The notes below the pieces were generated by a model. The model was not told where the DNA came from. It saw only the letters and a list, made by a program, of their open reading frames with translations, and searched no databases. Positions 1-8,206 of a DNA stretch of 22,156 nucleotides are shown here, piece after piece; positions within the stretch are counted from its first letter, which is position 1; the number at the start of each line of letters is the position of its first letter. The stretch covers positions 1 through 22,156 of the forward strand of contig JAVBPD010000055.1 in NCBI GenBank assembly GCA_031549885.1, given 5' to 3'. The stretch is from WQUF01 sp031549885 (GTDB taxonomy: Bacteria; Bacillota; Clostridia; Clostridiales; Clostridiaceae). Made by a program: the position numbers and the translations under genes.

Positions 1-253
1 AAGTGAAGTTTTAAAAGTTTAATGACCTTTGAAAAATAAATAATGGTTCTAATTTAAAGGTAACTTATAAATATATTCATAAGACCTTGGCTTTAGAACT
101 AAAAAAGTTTACTCCATTTTTCGACAACAGTGCAGATGGAGCTATTGGTGTATTTTTTATTAGGAGAAAAGTGTAAAATATAATAAAACCGCCAAGAATA
201 AGGTAAAACAGTTGTGAAAAACTCTTAGGAATATTAAGTGACTAAAGAAAAGT
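1..253. other. Intergenic stretch with no intact gene
   Basis: No complete gene is visible here. A short plus-strand open frame without an ATG runs from about 33 to a TAA at 174-176. It would encode about 47 residues ending in the stretch TPFFDNSADGAIGV followed by FFIRRKV. It could be the decayed tail of a gene starting left of the window, but I do not recognise the family and the other frames are full of stops. The rest is featureless AT-rich DNA up to the terminator of the adjacent minus-strand operon. Confidence 0.4.
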
Positions 254-302
254 AAAATAAGTAAAAATTAGAGTTAATGAAAAAACTAATTCTACTTATT
301 TT
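254..302 (-). terminator. Terminator of the acetyltransferase cassette
   Basis: A ten-base outer arm at 254-263 pairs with 293-302. Inside it, aattag at 266-271 pairs with ctaatt at 286-291, separated by a small internal loop. Read on the minus strand the hairpin is followed by a T-rich tract (ATTTTACTTTTCTTT). It lies 15 bases beyond the last gene of the cassette. The stem is AT-rich, so it is weaker than the other terminators in the window. Confidence 0.5.
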
Positions 303-317
303 TAAAAATAGGCAATA

Positions 318-1706
318 TTATTTAATATAAATATCAAAATCATCAATATTAATTGATAAATCTTTAGTTATTCTCAAAGAAAATCCAAGCATATATTCTC
401 CATACTTTTTTATTATATTTTCCTTTATGCTGTCTTCTAATATAGGAAAAGCTTCAAAAACTGTATCATTATATTTTAATAAAACTTCTTTATTTGAAAG
501 CAAATCAGTTTTATAGTAACCGTATATATGAAAATAGTTATTTTCATCATCTTTATAAAAGAATATATCCTTTCTATTTAGTTTTTTATATTTTGATAAA
601 TCTACATCATTTCTAAGAGGAGCAGCCATTACTGGAGCTGATTTTGTAACTAATGGAATGTTCCTTTCAGCAATTTCTAAAATTACAATTTCATCATTAG
701 TTTTTCCAATTTGGTAAGGAATCTCTCTAGAATATTTTACTTCTATAAAGTCATTTGAAACAAATTTAACTAATGAATTAAAGAATGAGTCCCTGAAAAT
801 TAAAAGCTTTTTTCCTAAATTAATGTCCTCTTCACCAGTTTTTAATTTAGTTGTAATTTTTATATCTTCTTCATTAATTGGCTTTAAGGATGTATATTTT
901 TTGGGTATATCATATATAAATTCATAATCCTTTTCTTTGCCCTCAGGAAAAAGCATTTTATAAATATCTCCAGTCCATATTTTATCTTTTATGTAATTAG
1001 GATTGTCTTTTAAATTTGTACTTAAATTTAAAACAGAAAGTAAATATCTATAAGCCTTTAAGGATCCAAGGCTATTCCAATGTGAGTCAGTCTGATGGTA
1101 TAAAAGTTCATGGCTGTTTATTTTTTCATTTTGCAAAAATGATTTTAAATCAATAAAATTTATCTCTGTATTTTTAAGTGCATCTTTTAAAAGCACATAA
1201 TTATTAGTTTTACCTTTAATGAACCTATCTGGCATATATTCGGGGTATATACTGCTTTTATTTGGTGCTATGGTAAAATAAAATAAAGATCCCTTTGATT
1301 TTGAATATTCTTTTAATAATTCTAAAGTTTTTATAATTTGATTAATAGATTCCTTATTAAGAGCGTTTTTTCCTGTATAATCATTTAATTCTTCATAGTA
1401 ATATAAAAAATTGTCTTTTCCTACTATTACTTTTGGTGATGAAGATTGTCCTAAAAGCGAGTAATTAATTTGTGCATCTGCATTTACCATTTTTGTCCTA
1501 AACCCAAAATTTTCCGAAAAATAAGCTTCCATTTCCATTGGGTAGCGTAAATTTAATTTATTATCATTAATTATTGAAGGCATCTTTTCATGGCTGCGAT
1601 TTTCAGCTTCGTTGTTATTAGTATTGCCAATAAAAAAGAATGCTGTTGGTATTATACAAATTGTAAAAAAAATTGTTATATATAAGGCTTTAATTATCTT
1701 TTTCAT
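318..1706 (-). CDS. AlgJ/AlgX-like DHHW O-acetyltransferase family protein
   Basis: This 462-residue protein is probably the extracytoplasmic partner of the MBOAT protein encoded just before it, moving acetyl groups onto a surface glycan. It has one N-terminal membrane anchor (about residues 5-27) and then an SGNH-hydrolase-like domain. The motif DSHW at 207-210 supplies Asp207 and His209. Ser307 in FRDSF is a good candidate nucleophile, which gives the Asp-x-His plus Ser triad known for AlgX/AlgJ relatives. The region NFGFRTK near 66-72 and the following V-x-V-G-K-D-x-F-L are typical of the family. A GGAGG lies four bases before the ATG. The gap to the upstream MBOAT gene is 12 bases. The substrate cannot be read from sequence: alginate is unlikely in this organism, and an exopolysaccharide, teichoic acid or peptidoglycan is possible. 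Confidence 0.85.
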   Translation of the reverse strand: MKKIIKALYITIFFTICIIPTAFFFIGNTNNNEAENRSHEKMPSIINDNKLNLRYPMEMEAYFSENFGFRTKMVNADAQINYSLLGQSSSPKVIVGKDNFLYYYEELNDYTGKNALNKESINQIIKTLELLKEYSKSKGSLFYFTIAPNKSSIYPEYMPDRFIKGKTNNYVLLKDALKNTEINFIDLKSFLQNEKINSHELLYHQTDSHWNSLGSLKAYRYLLSVLNLSTNLKDNPNYIKDKIWTGDIYKMLFPEGKEKDYEFIYDIPKKYTSLKPINEEDIKITTKLKTGEEDINLGKKLLIFRDSFFNSLVKFVSNDFIEVKYSREIPYQIGKTNDEIVILEIAERNIPLVTKSAPVMAAPLRNDVDLSKYKKLNRKDIFFYKDDENNYFHIYGYYKTDLLSNKEVLLKYNDTVFEAFPILEDSIKENIIKKYGEYMLGFSLRITKDLSINIDDFDIYIK

Positions 1707-1718
1707 TTTACCTCCAAT

Positions 1719-3113
1719 CTAAAATCTAAAATAAATAAATGGATTGTAAGTACTGGTAGAAAGAAAGAAAATACAAATTATAAAAAGCAACAGTGAACAA
1801 GCAAATCCAGTTTCTGTTTTAATTTTATTGAGCACATTTACATGCTTTATTTTAGACAATATAGGAGTTGAACAAATAATACCTGCTAAAATAGCTATAA
1901 TAGTTTTATTATCTAAAAGCTCTAATGATGAAGAAAAGTTGAAATTAAAATTAATAAACATTTTTGATAAAAATACTAGAGTTTGATCAAAATTTTTAGC
2001 TCTAAACAATACGAGGCCCACAACTACCACTAAAATTACATATGTGTGTTTTAAAAATGATGATTTAATTTTTTCTGTATCAATTATTTTATAATTTTCT
2101 AGCATTATAAACAGTCCATGAAATAATCCCCAAGCTATAAATTTCCAAGAAGCTCCATGCCATATACCAGTTAATGCAAATACAATTAATAAATTAAGGT
2201 TTGTCCTATGCCTTCCTTTTCTATTGCCTCCTAAAGGTATATATACATACTCTTTAAACCAAGTTGACAATGAAATATGCCATCTTCTCCAAAATTCCTT
2301 AATGCTTTTTGATATATATGGATAATTAAAATTTTCTTTTAAATCAAATCCTGCCATAAGCGCAAGTCCAATAGCCATATCAGAATAACCAGAAAAATCA
2401 AAGTATAATTGAAGTAAGTAAGCTATTGCACCAATCCAAGCTAAAGGAGTTGTAATTTCTACATTTTTTAAATTGAATATTATATCAACTATTTTTCCGG
2501 TGGTATTTGCAATCAATACCTTTTTTGAAAGTCCAATTATAAATCTATTTATTCCGCTAGAAGCTTTTTGTAAAGATATTGTTCTATTATCAATTTGTTC
2601 ATTTATGTCAATATATTTAACAATAGGACCAGCTATTAATTGAGGAAAAAATGATATATACAGTAAAAGTTTAAAGAAGTTTCTCTGTATGGGTGCTTGT
2701 CCTCTATAAACATCAATAACATACGACATTGCTTGGAATGTAAAAAAAGATATACCTATTGGGAAAGCAATATGAGGGATTGGTATGTTTATGTTTAATA
2801 AACCATTTATATTTTCTAAAATAAATCCTGCATATTTAAAAACAGCTAAAATTCCAAGATTTATTATTACGCTTAAAATTAAATATTGTTTTTTAATCTT
2901 TAGATCTTTAGTATCAAAATAAAGCGCTAATATGTAATTTATGAGCACTGTTTCAATCATTAAAAATATATAAACAGGCTCTCCCCAAGCATAGAAAATC
3001 AAACTTGAAATTAATAGAATATAATTTTGAATTTTTATGCTTGGGATGATAAAGATAAGCCCATAAACAACAGGCATAAAGATGAAAATGAAAATTGTTG
3101 AACTAAAAACCAC
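1719..3113 (-). CDS. MBOAT family O-acyltransferase, AlgI-like
   Basis: This polytopic membrane protein of 464 residues is expected to pass acyl (usually acetyl) groups across the membrane for O-acylation of an extracellular polymer. The MBOAT core is clear: YFDFSGYSDMAIG at about 237-249, the conserved FWRRWHISL with His279, and the family histidine His319 in TGIWHGASW. Hydrophobic segments run from the N terminus to the last residues, as in AlgI, PatA and DltB. The GTG start at 3113 is preceded by GGGAGG at six bases. The stop codon of the upstream gene lies inside this ribosome binding site, so the two genes are probably translationally coupled. Pairing with an AlgJ-like protein favours the AlgI/AlgJ arrangement over DltB. 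Confidence 0.93.
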   Translation of the reverse strand: MVFSSTIFIFIFMPVVYGLIFIIPSIKIQNYILLISSLIFYAWGEPVYIFLMIETVLINYILALYFDTKDLKIKKQYLILSVIINLGILAVFKYAGFILENINGLLNINIPIPHIAFPIGISFFTFQAMSYVIDVYRGQAPIQRNFFKLLLYISFFPQLIAGPIVKYIDINEQIDNRTISLQKASSGINRFIIGLSKKVLIANTTGKIVDIIFNLKNVEITTPLAWIGAIAYLLQLYFDFSGYSDMAIGLALMAGFDLKENFNYPYISKSIKEFWRRWHISLSTWFKEYVYIPLGGNRKGRHRTNLNLLIVFALTGIWHGASWKFIAWGLFHGLFIMLENYKIIDTEKIKSSFLKHTYVILVVVVGLVLFRAKNFDQTLVFLSKMFINFNFNFSSSLELLDNKTIIAILAGIICSTPILSKIKHVNVLNKIKTETGFACSLLLFIICIFFLSTSTYNPFIYFRF

Positions 3114-3116
3114 AAT

Positions 3117-3641
3117 TTACCTCCCAGAATTTTTTGCACTAAAGATACTTATACCTGTAATTATATTATTTTCATCTAAAGCAAAATAAAGCTTTGGAGA
3201 TTTAGGATCTCCTTTATCATTTATCCAATATGTTAAAATTGAATCTTCAAATGTGTAGTCATTTCCATATGTTTTTTCAATATCTGATTTTTTAAGCCCA
3301 ACTTTTATGCCTCTTGATGTTTCATATTTATCATTTGTAACATATATTTCACAAATAATATCTTTATTATCAATAGGAATTGTGCTTATCATAATTCCAT
3401 CATAAGAAAATGATTTATCCATACCTTTATAAGCACAGCTAATTGCTTCCTCAAATTCATAATTATTGCCCAATGATTCAACAATAGGTTTTACATCATC
3501 ATCCACATAAACATTTAAATTATTAATTTTTAAAACTAAGTCTCCTAAAGTAACCTTTTTATCTATTCCCATTATTGATATATTCATTGCAACAATACCT
3601 ATAACAATTGCAGGAATGATTTTTAAAAAAATATTTTTCAT
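3117..3641 (-). CDS. Membrane-anchored extracytoplasmic protein of unknown function
   Basis: I do not recognise this 174-residue protein with certainty. It has a hydrophobic N-terminal segment (about residues 5-25) and no lipobox cysteine, so it is probably anchored by an uncleaved helix and displayed outside. The rest looks like two related alpha/beta units, about 36-105 and 110-170. The second contains IKVGLKKSDIEKTYG, YTFEDSILTYW and LYFALDENNIITGI. This 'K-x-G-x-x-x-x-D-I-x-x-x-Y-G' pattern recalls the BLIP/SmpA-like fold, which is a weak structural guess. An AAGGGGTG ribosome site lies eight bases before the ATG. It sits between a LytM-type peptidase and the MBOAT gene with gaps of 15 and 3 bases, so it likely serves the same envelope process, perhaps as an adaptor. 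Confidence 0.7.
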   Translation of the reverse strand: MKNIFLKIIPAIVIGIVAMNISIMGIDKKVTLGDLVLKINNLNVYVDDDVKPIVESLGNNYEFEEAISCAYKGMDKSFSYDGIMISTIPIDNKDIICEIYVTNDKYETSRGIKVGLKKSDIEKTYGNDYTFEDSILTYWINDKGDPKSPKLYFALDENNIITGISIFSAKNSGR

Positions 3642-3656
3642 GCAAATTGCACCCCT

Positions 3657-4802
3657 TTAATATGTGAATAAAAAATTGTCTCCTCTAGATTGATAAATAT
3701 TACCTTTAAACTCAATGAAAACATCTTTATCATTTCTTTTAAAAAGGAATAATTTAGTACCTTTTTCAATTAAATCTCCACCAAATGTTAAGTCATATTT
3801 ACAGACTACATAAGATTTATAATTCCAATTATTTTCATGAATATCATTCCAAAGGTTTAAACTAGATTGTAAGAAATTTGATTCTATAGAAGGTATTTCA
3901 TTTAATTCTTTAAACCCAATATCAGGAAGATATTCAAGGGGATCTATCGTAAAATTATTTATTAAAAATTCAAAGTGGAGATGAGGTATTCTTGAGCCTC
4001 CAGTGTTGCCACTTATTCCTATTAAATCACCTTTCTTTACTTCATCGTTTAATGATACTTTTAGCTCTGATAAATGCGCATAGCGAGTTTCAATATTAAA
4101 ATCGTTTATCTTTTCAAAGTGAGATAGGTATATTACATTTCCATATCCTGTGGATGAAGTTTCATCGTTTGAAGAAAAACCTGCAAAAGAAACTATTCCA
4201 TCTGCTATAGCATAAACTTTTGTGCCAATGGGTGCAGTAATATCAAGGCCTTTATGATTTCTTGGAGCCATGTACACATAATGGTTTTCTCTTTTTAAAT
4301 TATTGTTGTGGGTAAATCCCTCTATGGTATTAGGTCCTCCACTATTTAAATAAAAATCATGAATTAAAGGCATATATTTTGCTTTTATAGGCCAAATTCT
4401 TTCAGATGAATCTTTAACATTTAGTGGTATGTAAAGCTGCTTTTTGTTTTCTAAGGAATATTCTAAATTTATTAAGGCTTTTACATTTGTTTTTTTAATC
4501 ATTTCAGCAGTAATTGGAATTTGAAATTTTGGGTTTAAAGAATCATTTATAAAAGAATTTAAAATTTCATCATCTCCAATAACATCGCATTTAGTAATGA
4601 TGTTTTTCTCATTTGTTGATATTTTTAAGTTAATAAAAATCTCATCAGCAAAAAAATGATTTACATTAACCTCATCAACAGTTATGTATTTAGAAATCGT
4701 AGAATCTTCTTTAATTTCTGAATTAGTATGAATAAATCTTTCAAAGAAACATGAGTTTAACAATAAAAAAGAACAAATAAATAAAAATATTTTTTTAAGC
4801 AA
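3657..4802 (-). CDS. M23 (LytM-type) peptidase lipoprotein
   Basis: This is probably a surface lipoprotein with peptidoglycan endopeptidase activity or a regulatory LytM fold. The N terminus is a signal peptide ending in LLNSC, with Cys18 as lipidation site; Asn at the -2 position is unusual for a lipobox. Residues ~40-135 form an unassigned beta-rich domain. The M23 domain is at about 175-290 and holds the zinc and catalytic motifs HKGLD (His183, Asp187), RYAH (His243) and HLHFEF (His274, His276), so all expected residues are present. The C-terminal ~80 residues are unassigned and may be SH3-like. The start is TTG at 4800-4802, with a GAAGGT site about seven bases upstream; no ATG fits. It is the first gene of a four-gene operon with the anchored protein, the MBOAT and the AlgJ-like gene. 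Confidence 0.88.
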   Translation of the reverse strand: MLKKIFLFICSFLLLNSCFFERFIHTNSEIKEDSTISKYITVDEVNVNHFFADEIFINLKISTNEKNIITKCDVIGDDEILNSFINDSLNPKFQIPITAEMIKKTNVKALINLEYSLENKKQLYIPLNVKDSSERIWPIKAKYMPLIHDFYLNSGGPNTIEGFTHNNNLKRENHYVYMAPRNHKGLDITAPIGTKVYAIADGIVSFAGFSSNDETSSTGYGNVIYLSHFEKINDFNIETRYAHLSELKVSLNDEVKKGDLIGISGNTGGSRIPHLHFEFLINNFTIDPLEYLPDIGFKELNEIPSIESNFLQSSLNLWNDIHENNWNYKSYVVCKYDLTFGGDLIEKGTKLFLFKRNDKDVFIEFKGNIYQSRGDNFLFTY

Positions 4803-4859
4803 ATTTCTACCTTCTCTTTAGTATTTGTCATTTGTAATATGTTATGTTTATTAAAAAAA

Positions 4860-4889
4860 TTTATACCAAATAAAATAATAACGTTGCAA
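4860..4889 (-). promoter_or_regulatory. Putative sigma-A promoter of the LytM/acetyltransferase operon
   Basis: On the minus strand TTGCAA (4884-4889), an 18-base spacer and TATAAA (4860-4865) are preceded by TGG, which makes an extended -10. Transcription would start near 4853, about 50 bases before the TTG start of the M23 gene. The -35 hexamer lies inside the terminator stem of the upstream gene. Confidence 0.45.
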
Positions 4890-4914
4890 AATAAAATATA
4901 ATAATTTTGCAACG
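4882..4914 (-). terminator. Terminator of the ricin/C39 gene
   Basis: This is a perfect 11-base inverted repeat: 4882-4892 pairs with 4904-4914 around an 11-base loop. It begins nine bases after the stop of the minus-strand gene above. The minus-strand sequence after the stem (TATTATTTTATTTGG) is T-rich, although there is no uninterrupted T run. Confidence 0.65.
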
Positions 4915-4923
4915 CTATGATCA

Positions 4924-6858
4924 CTAATAAGACAAAGCTCGTTTAGATTGTCTTGCCCATTTTGATACAAATACATTTTTCTTTATTGGCATATTTTTTT
5001 TATTTGCCCATGGATCATTAAAATAATAATTTGTTTCATCATAACCTGTTAAAGTAAGGGCATGAACACTAAAACCGTACATTCCAGAAGCCCATACAAC
5101 AACAGGTTTATTTTTTCTAATTTGCTCCTCTAACATTTCTTTCGTGCAACCTGTTAAATCTATACAGGTGCCAGTATATTTTTTTACTAGGGGGAGGAGA
5201 GCAGGTGGATAGATTGTCCAACCAGATCTAAGAAAAGGATTTCCAACATAACCTGAGTTTGGGTTGGAACTTTTAGGCATTTCATTTGCAAGTGCAACCT
5301 TGTTAACCTTTGCGCCGCTATATAACAACATCATAGTGACAGCAGTTATTTCACAACCTGTAGGAAGTTCAGGGCGCTGGTTTATAAGGGGAACATCTAA
5401 TATATATGATACAGTTTTAGGAGGTGAAACAACTGGAGTAGGTGGTGGAGGAGCTTCCCCATTTGCAGTATTGTATTCATTTCTATTAGCAGCTATAATT
5501 TTAAACATTTGAGCGCTTTCGGAATTTTCATCATGTTGCAATATTTTATCATCTAAAATTGTAACAAGCTTTTTTGTGCTGCAAGATCTTAAAATAAAAC
5601 CATCTCCATATGGCTCAACATAGAATTTTTGATTATCCATATTTAAAAAGTCCCACTGATTTATAGATGCATCACCATTTTCAGTTACTTGTAATACTTT
5701 CATAGTGTGAGCAACCTTAATTGCATATTTATTTTCACCTAAATGTTCAAAGTAAAATATTTGATTATTGACATTTTTTAAATCAGATTCTGTTAAAATA
5801 GAACCATTTTCAAGAGAAAAATCTTTTATTTCTAAATTTTTGCTGCTTGAATAATTAGAAATTCTATAATAACCATTATCAACAAAACCTTTTTCAGGAT
5901 ATAATCTAGGGTTTTTAAAAACTTCAGTTAAAAAGTATAAAAAATCATCATTTTTCTTTTCTTCTTTAACACTTACATCCTCATTTGATGTAACTCCTAT
6001 GTTTATGTCTAAAAGCTTAGATTTGATTATATATTTATTTGCCGAATAGTTATTTATATTAAATTTTTGACATTCTTCATCGTTCCAAGGCTTTACAATT
6101 AACTTATCTTCGTCAATACTTAAGTACATATTAGAGTGAGCTGCTTTAATGGAATAGCTGCCATCATTTTGCCTTTCAATATAAAATATTTGATTATTTT
6201 CTCCACTCCAAGCATTTTCTATAATATCAGATGTGCCAAAATTAAATTTACTTACTTCAAACACTTTATTTGAATTGGTGTTTTCAATTTTATAAAATCC
6301 ATCTTCAAAGTAATTATAATTTAAATTATTTTTAATTTCCTTTTCAAAACTCCATAACTGGTAATCAATATTTACTTCTCTTTCTCCATAGACTAAGGTT
6401 CCAGTTAAAATGTTATCTACAGTTAAAGCTTTAGATGTTTTTTTAGAAATAATTTTAAACAATCCAGTTTCATAATCAATTTCTAAGAAGAATTTTTGAT
6501 AATCTTCATCCTTCCATTTATCTTGATTTATTCTTTCATTTTCTGGATTTACACCTAAAAATAGATTGCTATGAGCTGGGCTTATAGAATAGCTTTTATC
6601 AGAAAGAGCTTTTAAGTAAAATATTTGATTATTGTCATTTACAAAATCATTTATTATTACATCAGCACTAGGCGAAAAAAATGAATCTCTAACTTCAATA
6701 GCTTTACCTGATAGTTTATTTGATATTTTATAGTAGCCATCAGGGATGTAAGATATTCTATCATTTAAATTTACACATTGGGCAATGCTTAATGTTGAAA
6801 AATAAAATAATAAAAAAATTATAACAAAATTAATAAAAAAATATTTTTTCAAAGCCAT
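4924..6858 (-). CDS. Secreted protein: three ricin-type lectin-like regions plus C39-type peptidase domain
   Basis: This 644-residue exported protein starts with a hydrophobic signal segment (about 6-27). Three related segments follow, at about 38-170, 185-300 and 327-455. Each opens with a G-Y/F-Y-K/R-I-x-N pattern and carries NNQIFY with a downstream 'AHS' or 'AHT'. This matches ricin B-type (RICIN) beta-trefoil repeats that bind carbohydrate. A proline-rich linker (about 469-480) leads to a C39-type papain-like domain. Its candidate catalytic residues are Cys502 in PTGCEITA, His599 in VHALTLTGY and Asn614/Asp615 in YFNDPW. It is likely a surface or secreted cysteine peptidase or amidase targeted by its lectin part; the substrate is unknown. 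The ATG at 6858 is only two bases from GGAG, while a TTG two codons on (6852, reading MKKYFF) has an eight-base spacing and may be the true start. It is a single-gene unit with its own terminator. Confidence 0.85.
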   Translation of the reverse strand: MALKKYFFINFVIIFLLFYFSTLSIAQCVNLNDRISYIPDGYYKISNKLSGKAIEVRDSFFSPSADVIINDFVNDNNQIFYLKALSDKSYSISPAHSNLFLGVNPENERINQDKWKDEDYQKFFLEIDYETGLFKIISKKTSKALTVDNILTGTLVYGEREVNIDYQLWSFEKEIKNNLNYNYFEDGFYKIENTNSNKVFEVSKFNFGTSDIIENAWSGENNQIFYIERQNDGSYSIKAAHSNMYLSIDEDKLIVKPWNDEECQKFNINNYSANKYIIKSKLLDINIGVTSNEDVSVKEEKKNDDFLYFLTEVFKNPRLYPEKGFVDNGYYRISNYSSSKNLEIKDFSLENGSILTESDLKNVNNQIFYFEHLGENKYAIKVAHTMKVLQVTENGDASINQWDFLNMDNQKFYVEPYGDGFILRSCSTKKLVTILDDKILQHDENSESAQMFKIIAANRNEYNTANGEAPPPPTPVVSPPKTVSYILDVPLINQRPELPTGCEITAVTMMLLYSGAKVNKVALANEMPKSSNPNSGYVGNPFLRSGWTIYPPALLPLVKKYTGTCIDLTGCTKEMLEEQIRKNKPVVVWASGMYGFSVHALTLTGYDETNYYFNDPWANKKNMPIKKNVFVSKWARQSKRALSY

Positions 6859-6962
6859 GTCTCCTTATTGAGTTTTAACTAGTATTATTAAAATAATTTA
6901 TTAATTTTATGCATTTTACGATAAATTTAAATAAAATAAACTAAATAAACTTAATATTTGAC

Positions 6963-6997
6963 ATAAAAAACGCTCCTTATTTTAAATAGGGAGCGTT
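6963..6997 (-). terminator. Strong terminator of the six-gene operon
   Basis: The arms aacgctcc... (from 6969) and ...ggagcgtt (to 6997) form a GC-rich stem of at least 12 pairs including one G-T pair, with a very short loop. The minus strand continues with TTTTTT. It lies three bases past the stop of the ABC permease gene, so it closes that operon. Confidence 0.9.
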
Positions 6998-7000
6998 ATA

Positions 7001-8206
7001 TTAACTTCTAAATAAAACTTTTTCATTATTAAACATATATTTTGCCCAAAAGATAGATGCTAAGACATATATTATGCACCAAGCTAAGGTTATAAAAATA
7101 TGAACTATGTTTAGCGTTCCAGTTACTAGTTCTTTTAATATGCAAGCTACATTCGCAATAGGTACCGAAAATAAAATAGTATCTAAATTTTTTGGATCCA
7201 TCATTAAAGTAGCATAAGTTGGAATCATAACAATGATGCTTATTGGTGTTAAATAAGTTTGAGCTTCTTTAAATGAACGCGCATAAATGCTAAGCGATAA
7301 CTCAATAGCTCCAAACGTCATTGTTGTTGCTACTGAAAAAAGTCCAATTAATAGTACATTTATAATAGGTAAGGTTATGCTTATTCCAGGGCTACTTGCG
7401 TTTGAAGAATTTAATATACTTCCATTCATTTTAAATGATATATACATGCCTAAAAGTGAAGCTATAACAGTTATAAATGACATGAGTATAATGGCTAAGT
7501 ATTTCCCTAAAAGTAGCGACATTCTACTTGCTTTAGTTGTTAAAAGTGGTTCTAGTGTCCCTCTTTCTTTTTCACCAGCTGCCATATCAGTAGCAGACGA
7601 TATAGGAGATGTAGCTGCATAAACAACTAAAAGAAGAGGAAGAATAATGCCAAGCATAAGTCTGCCAGTACCATTAGAATCTTTTTCCTTTGTTGCAGTA
7701 AATATTTGTGGGGAAATTGGATTTATAATATTTGGATCAATACCTTTTTCTGTAAGCCTATTTTTAACTATATCTTTACTATAAGAATCTATTGCTTGAT
7801 ATAATCTAGATTGTGCTGTTATAGAGTTTTGGCTTGAATCATCAAAGTAAACTTGTAAATTTGCTGTCTTGCCTTCATTGATTGTGCTGTCAAAATCATC
7901 GGGTATAACGATACCTATTAATGATTTGCCGGATGATACATTTTCTTCTATATCTCCATCTACAATTGTAGCTTTTAAAGATGATATCAAGCTCTTAACA
8001 AAAGGAGAGTTTGTATCTCCATTTATAGTTATAGTAAATTTATTTTCAACTTGCACTTGAGACCTGTTCATAGTAAAACCTAGAATATAAAATAACATTG
8101 GCATTAATAAAAGAGGTATTAAAATTGTAAAAGCTAAAGATCTTGTATCGCGGACAATGTTTAAAATTTCTTTTTTAAAAACTATAACCCATGCTTTACT
8201 TTTCAT
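7001..8206 (-). CDS. natB: ABC transporter permease, NatB-like (ABC-2 family)
   Basis: This 401-residue membrane subunit belongs to an ABC exporter. It has the ABC-2 layout of NatB: a cytoplasmic start KKEILNIVRDTRS, a first membrane helix (about 22-46), a large extracellular loop (about 47-180), and five or six further helices to the end. The cytoplasmic sequence DMAAGEKERGTLEPLLTTKASR at about 207-228 is a hallmark of this family. In Bacillus, NatAB exports sodium, but ABC-2 exporters carry varied cargo and the substrate here is not proven. The ATG start lies inside the end of the ATPase gene with a four-base overlap and a GGAGG six bases upstream, so the two subunits are translated together. 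It is the last gene of the operon. Confidence 0.88.
   Translation of the reverse strand: MKSKAWVIVFKKEILNIVRDTRSLAFTILIPLLLMPMLFYILGFTMNRSQVQVENKFTITINGDTNSPFVKSLISSLKATIVDGDIEENVSSGKSLIGIVIPDDFDSTINEGKTANLQVYFDDSSQNSITAQSRLYQAIDSYSKDIVKNRLTEKGIDPNIINPISPQIFTATKEKDSNGTGRLMLGIILPLLLVVYAATSPISSATDMAAGEKERGTLEPLLTTKASRMSLLLGKYLAIILMSFITVIASLLGMYISFKMNGSILNSSNASSPGISITLPIINVLLIGLFSVATTMTFGAIELSLSIYARSFKEAQTYLTPISIIVMIPTYATLMMDPKNLDTILFSVPIANVACILKELVTGTLNIVHIFITLAWCIIYVLASIFWAKYMFNNEKVLFRS

Noticed and set aside
33..176. Short plus-strand open frame ending FFIRRKV
   Set aside because: It has no start codon or ribosome site, I do not recognise the family, and the frame is short. It may be a gene remnant but cannot be supported as a coding region.
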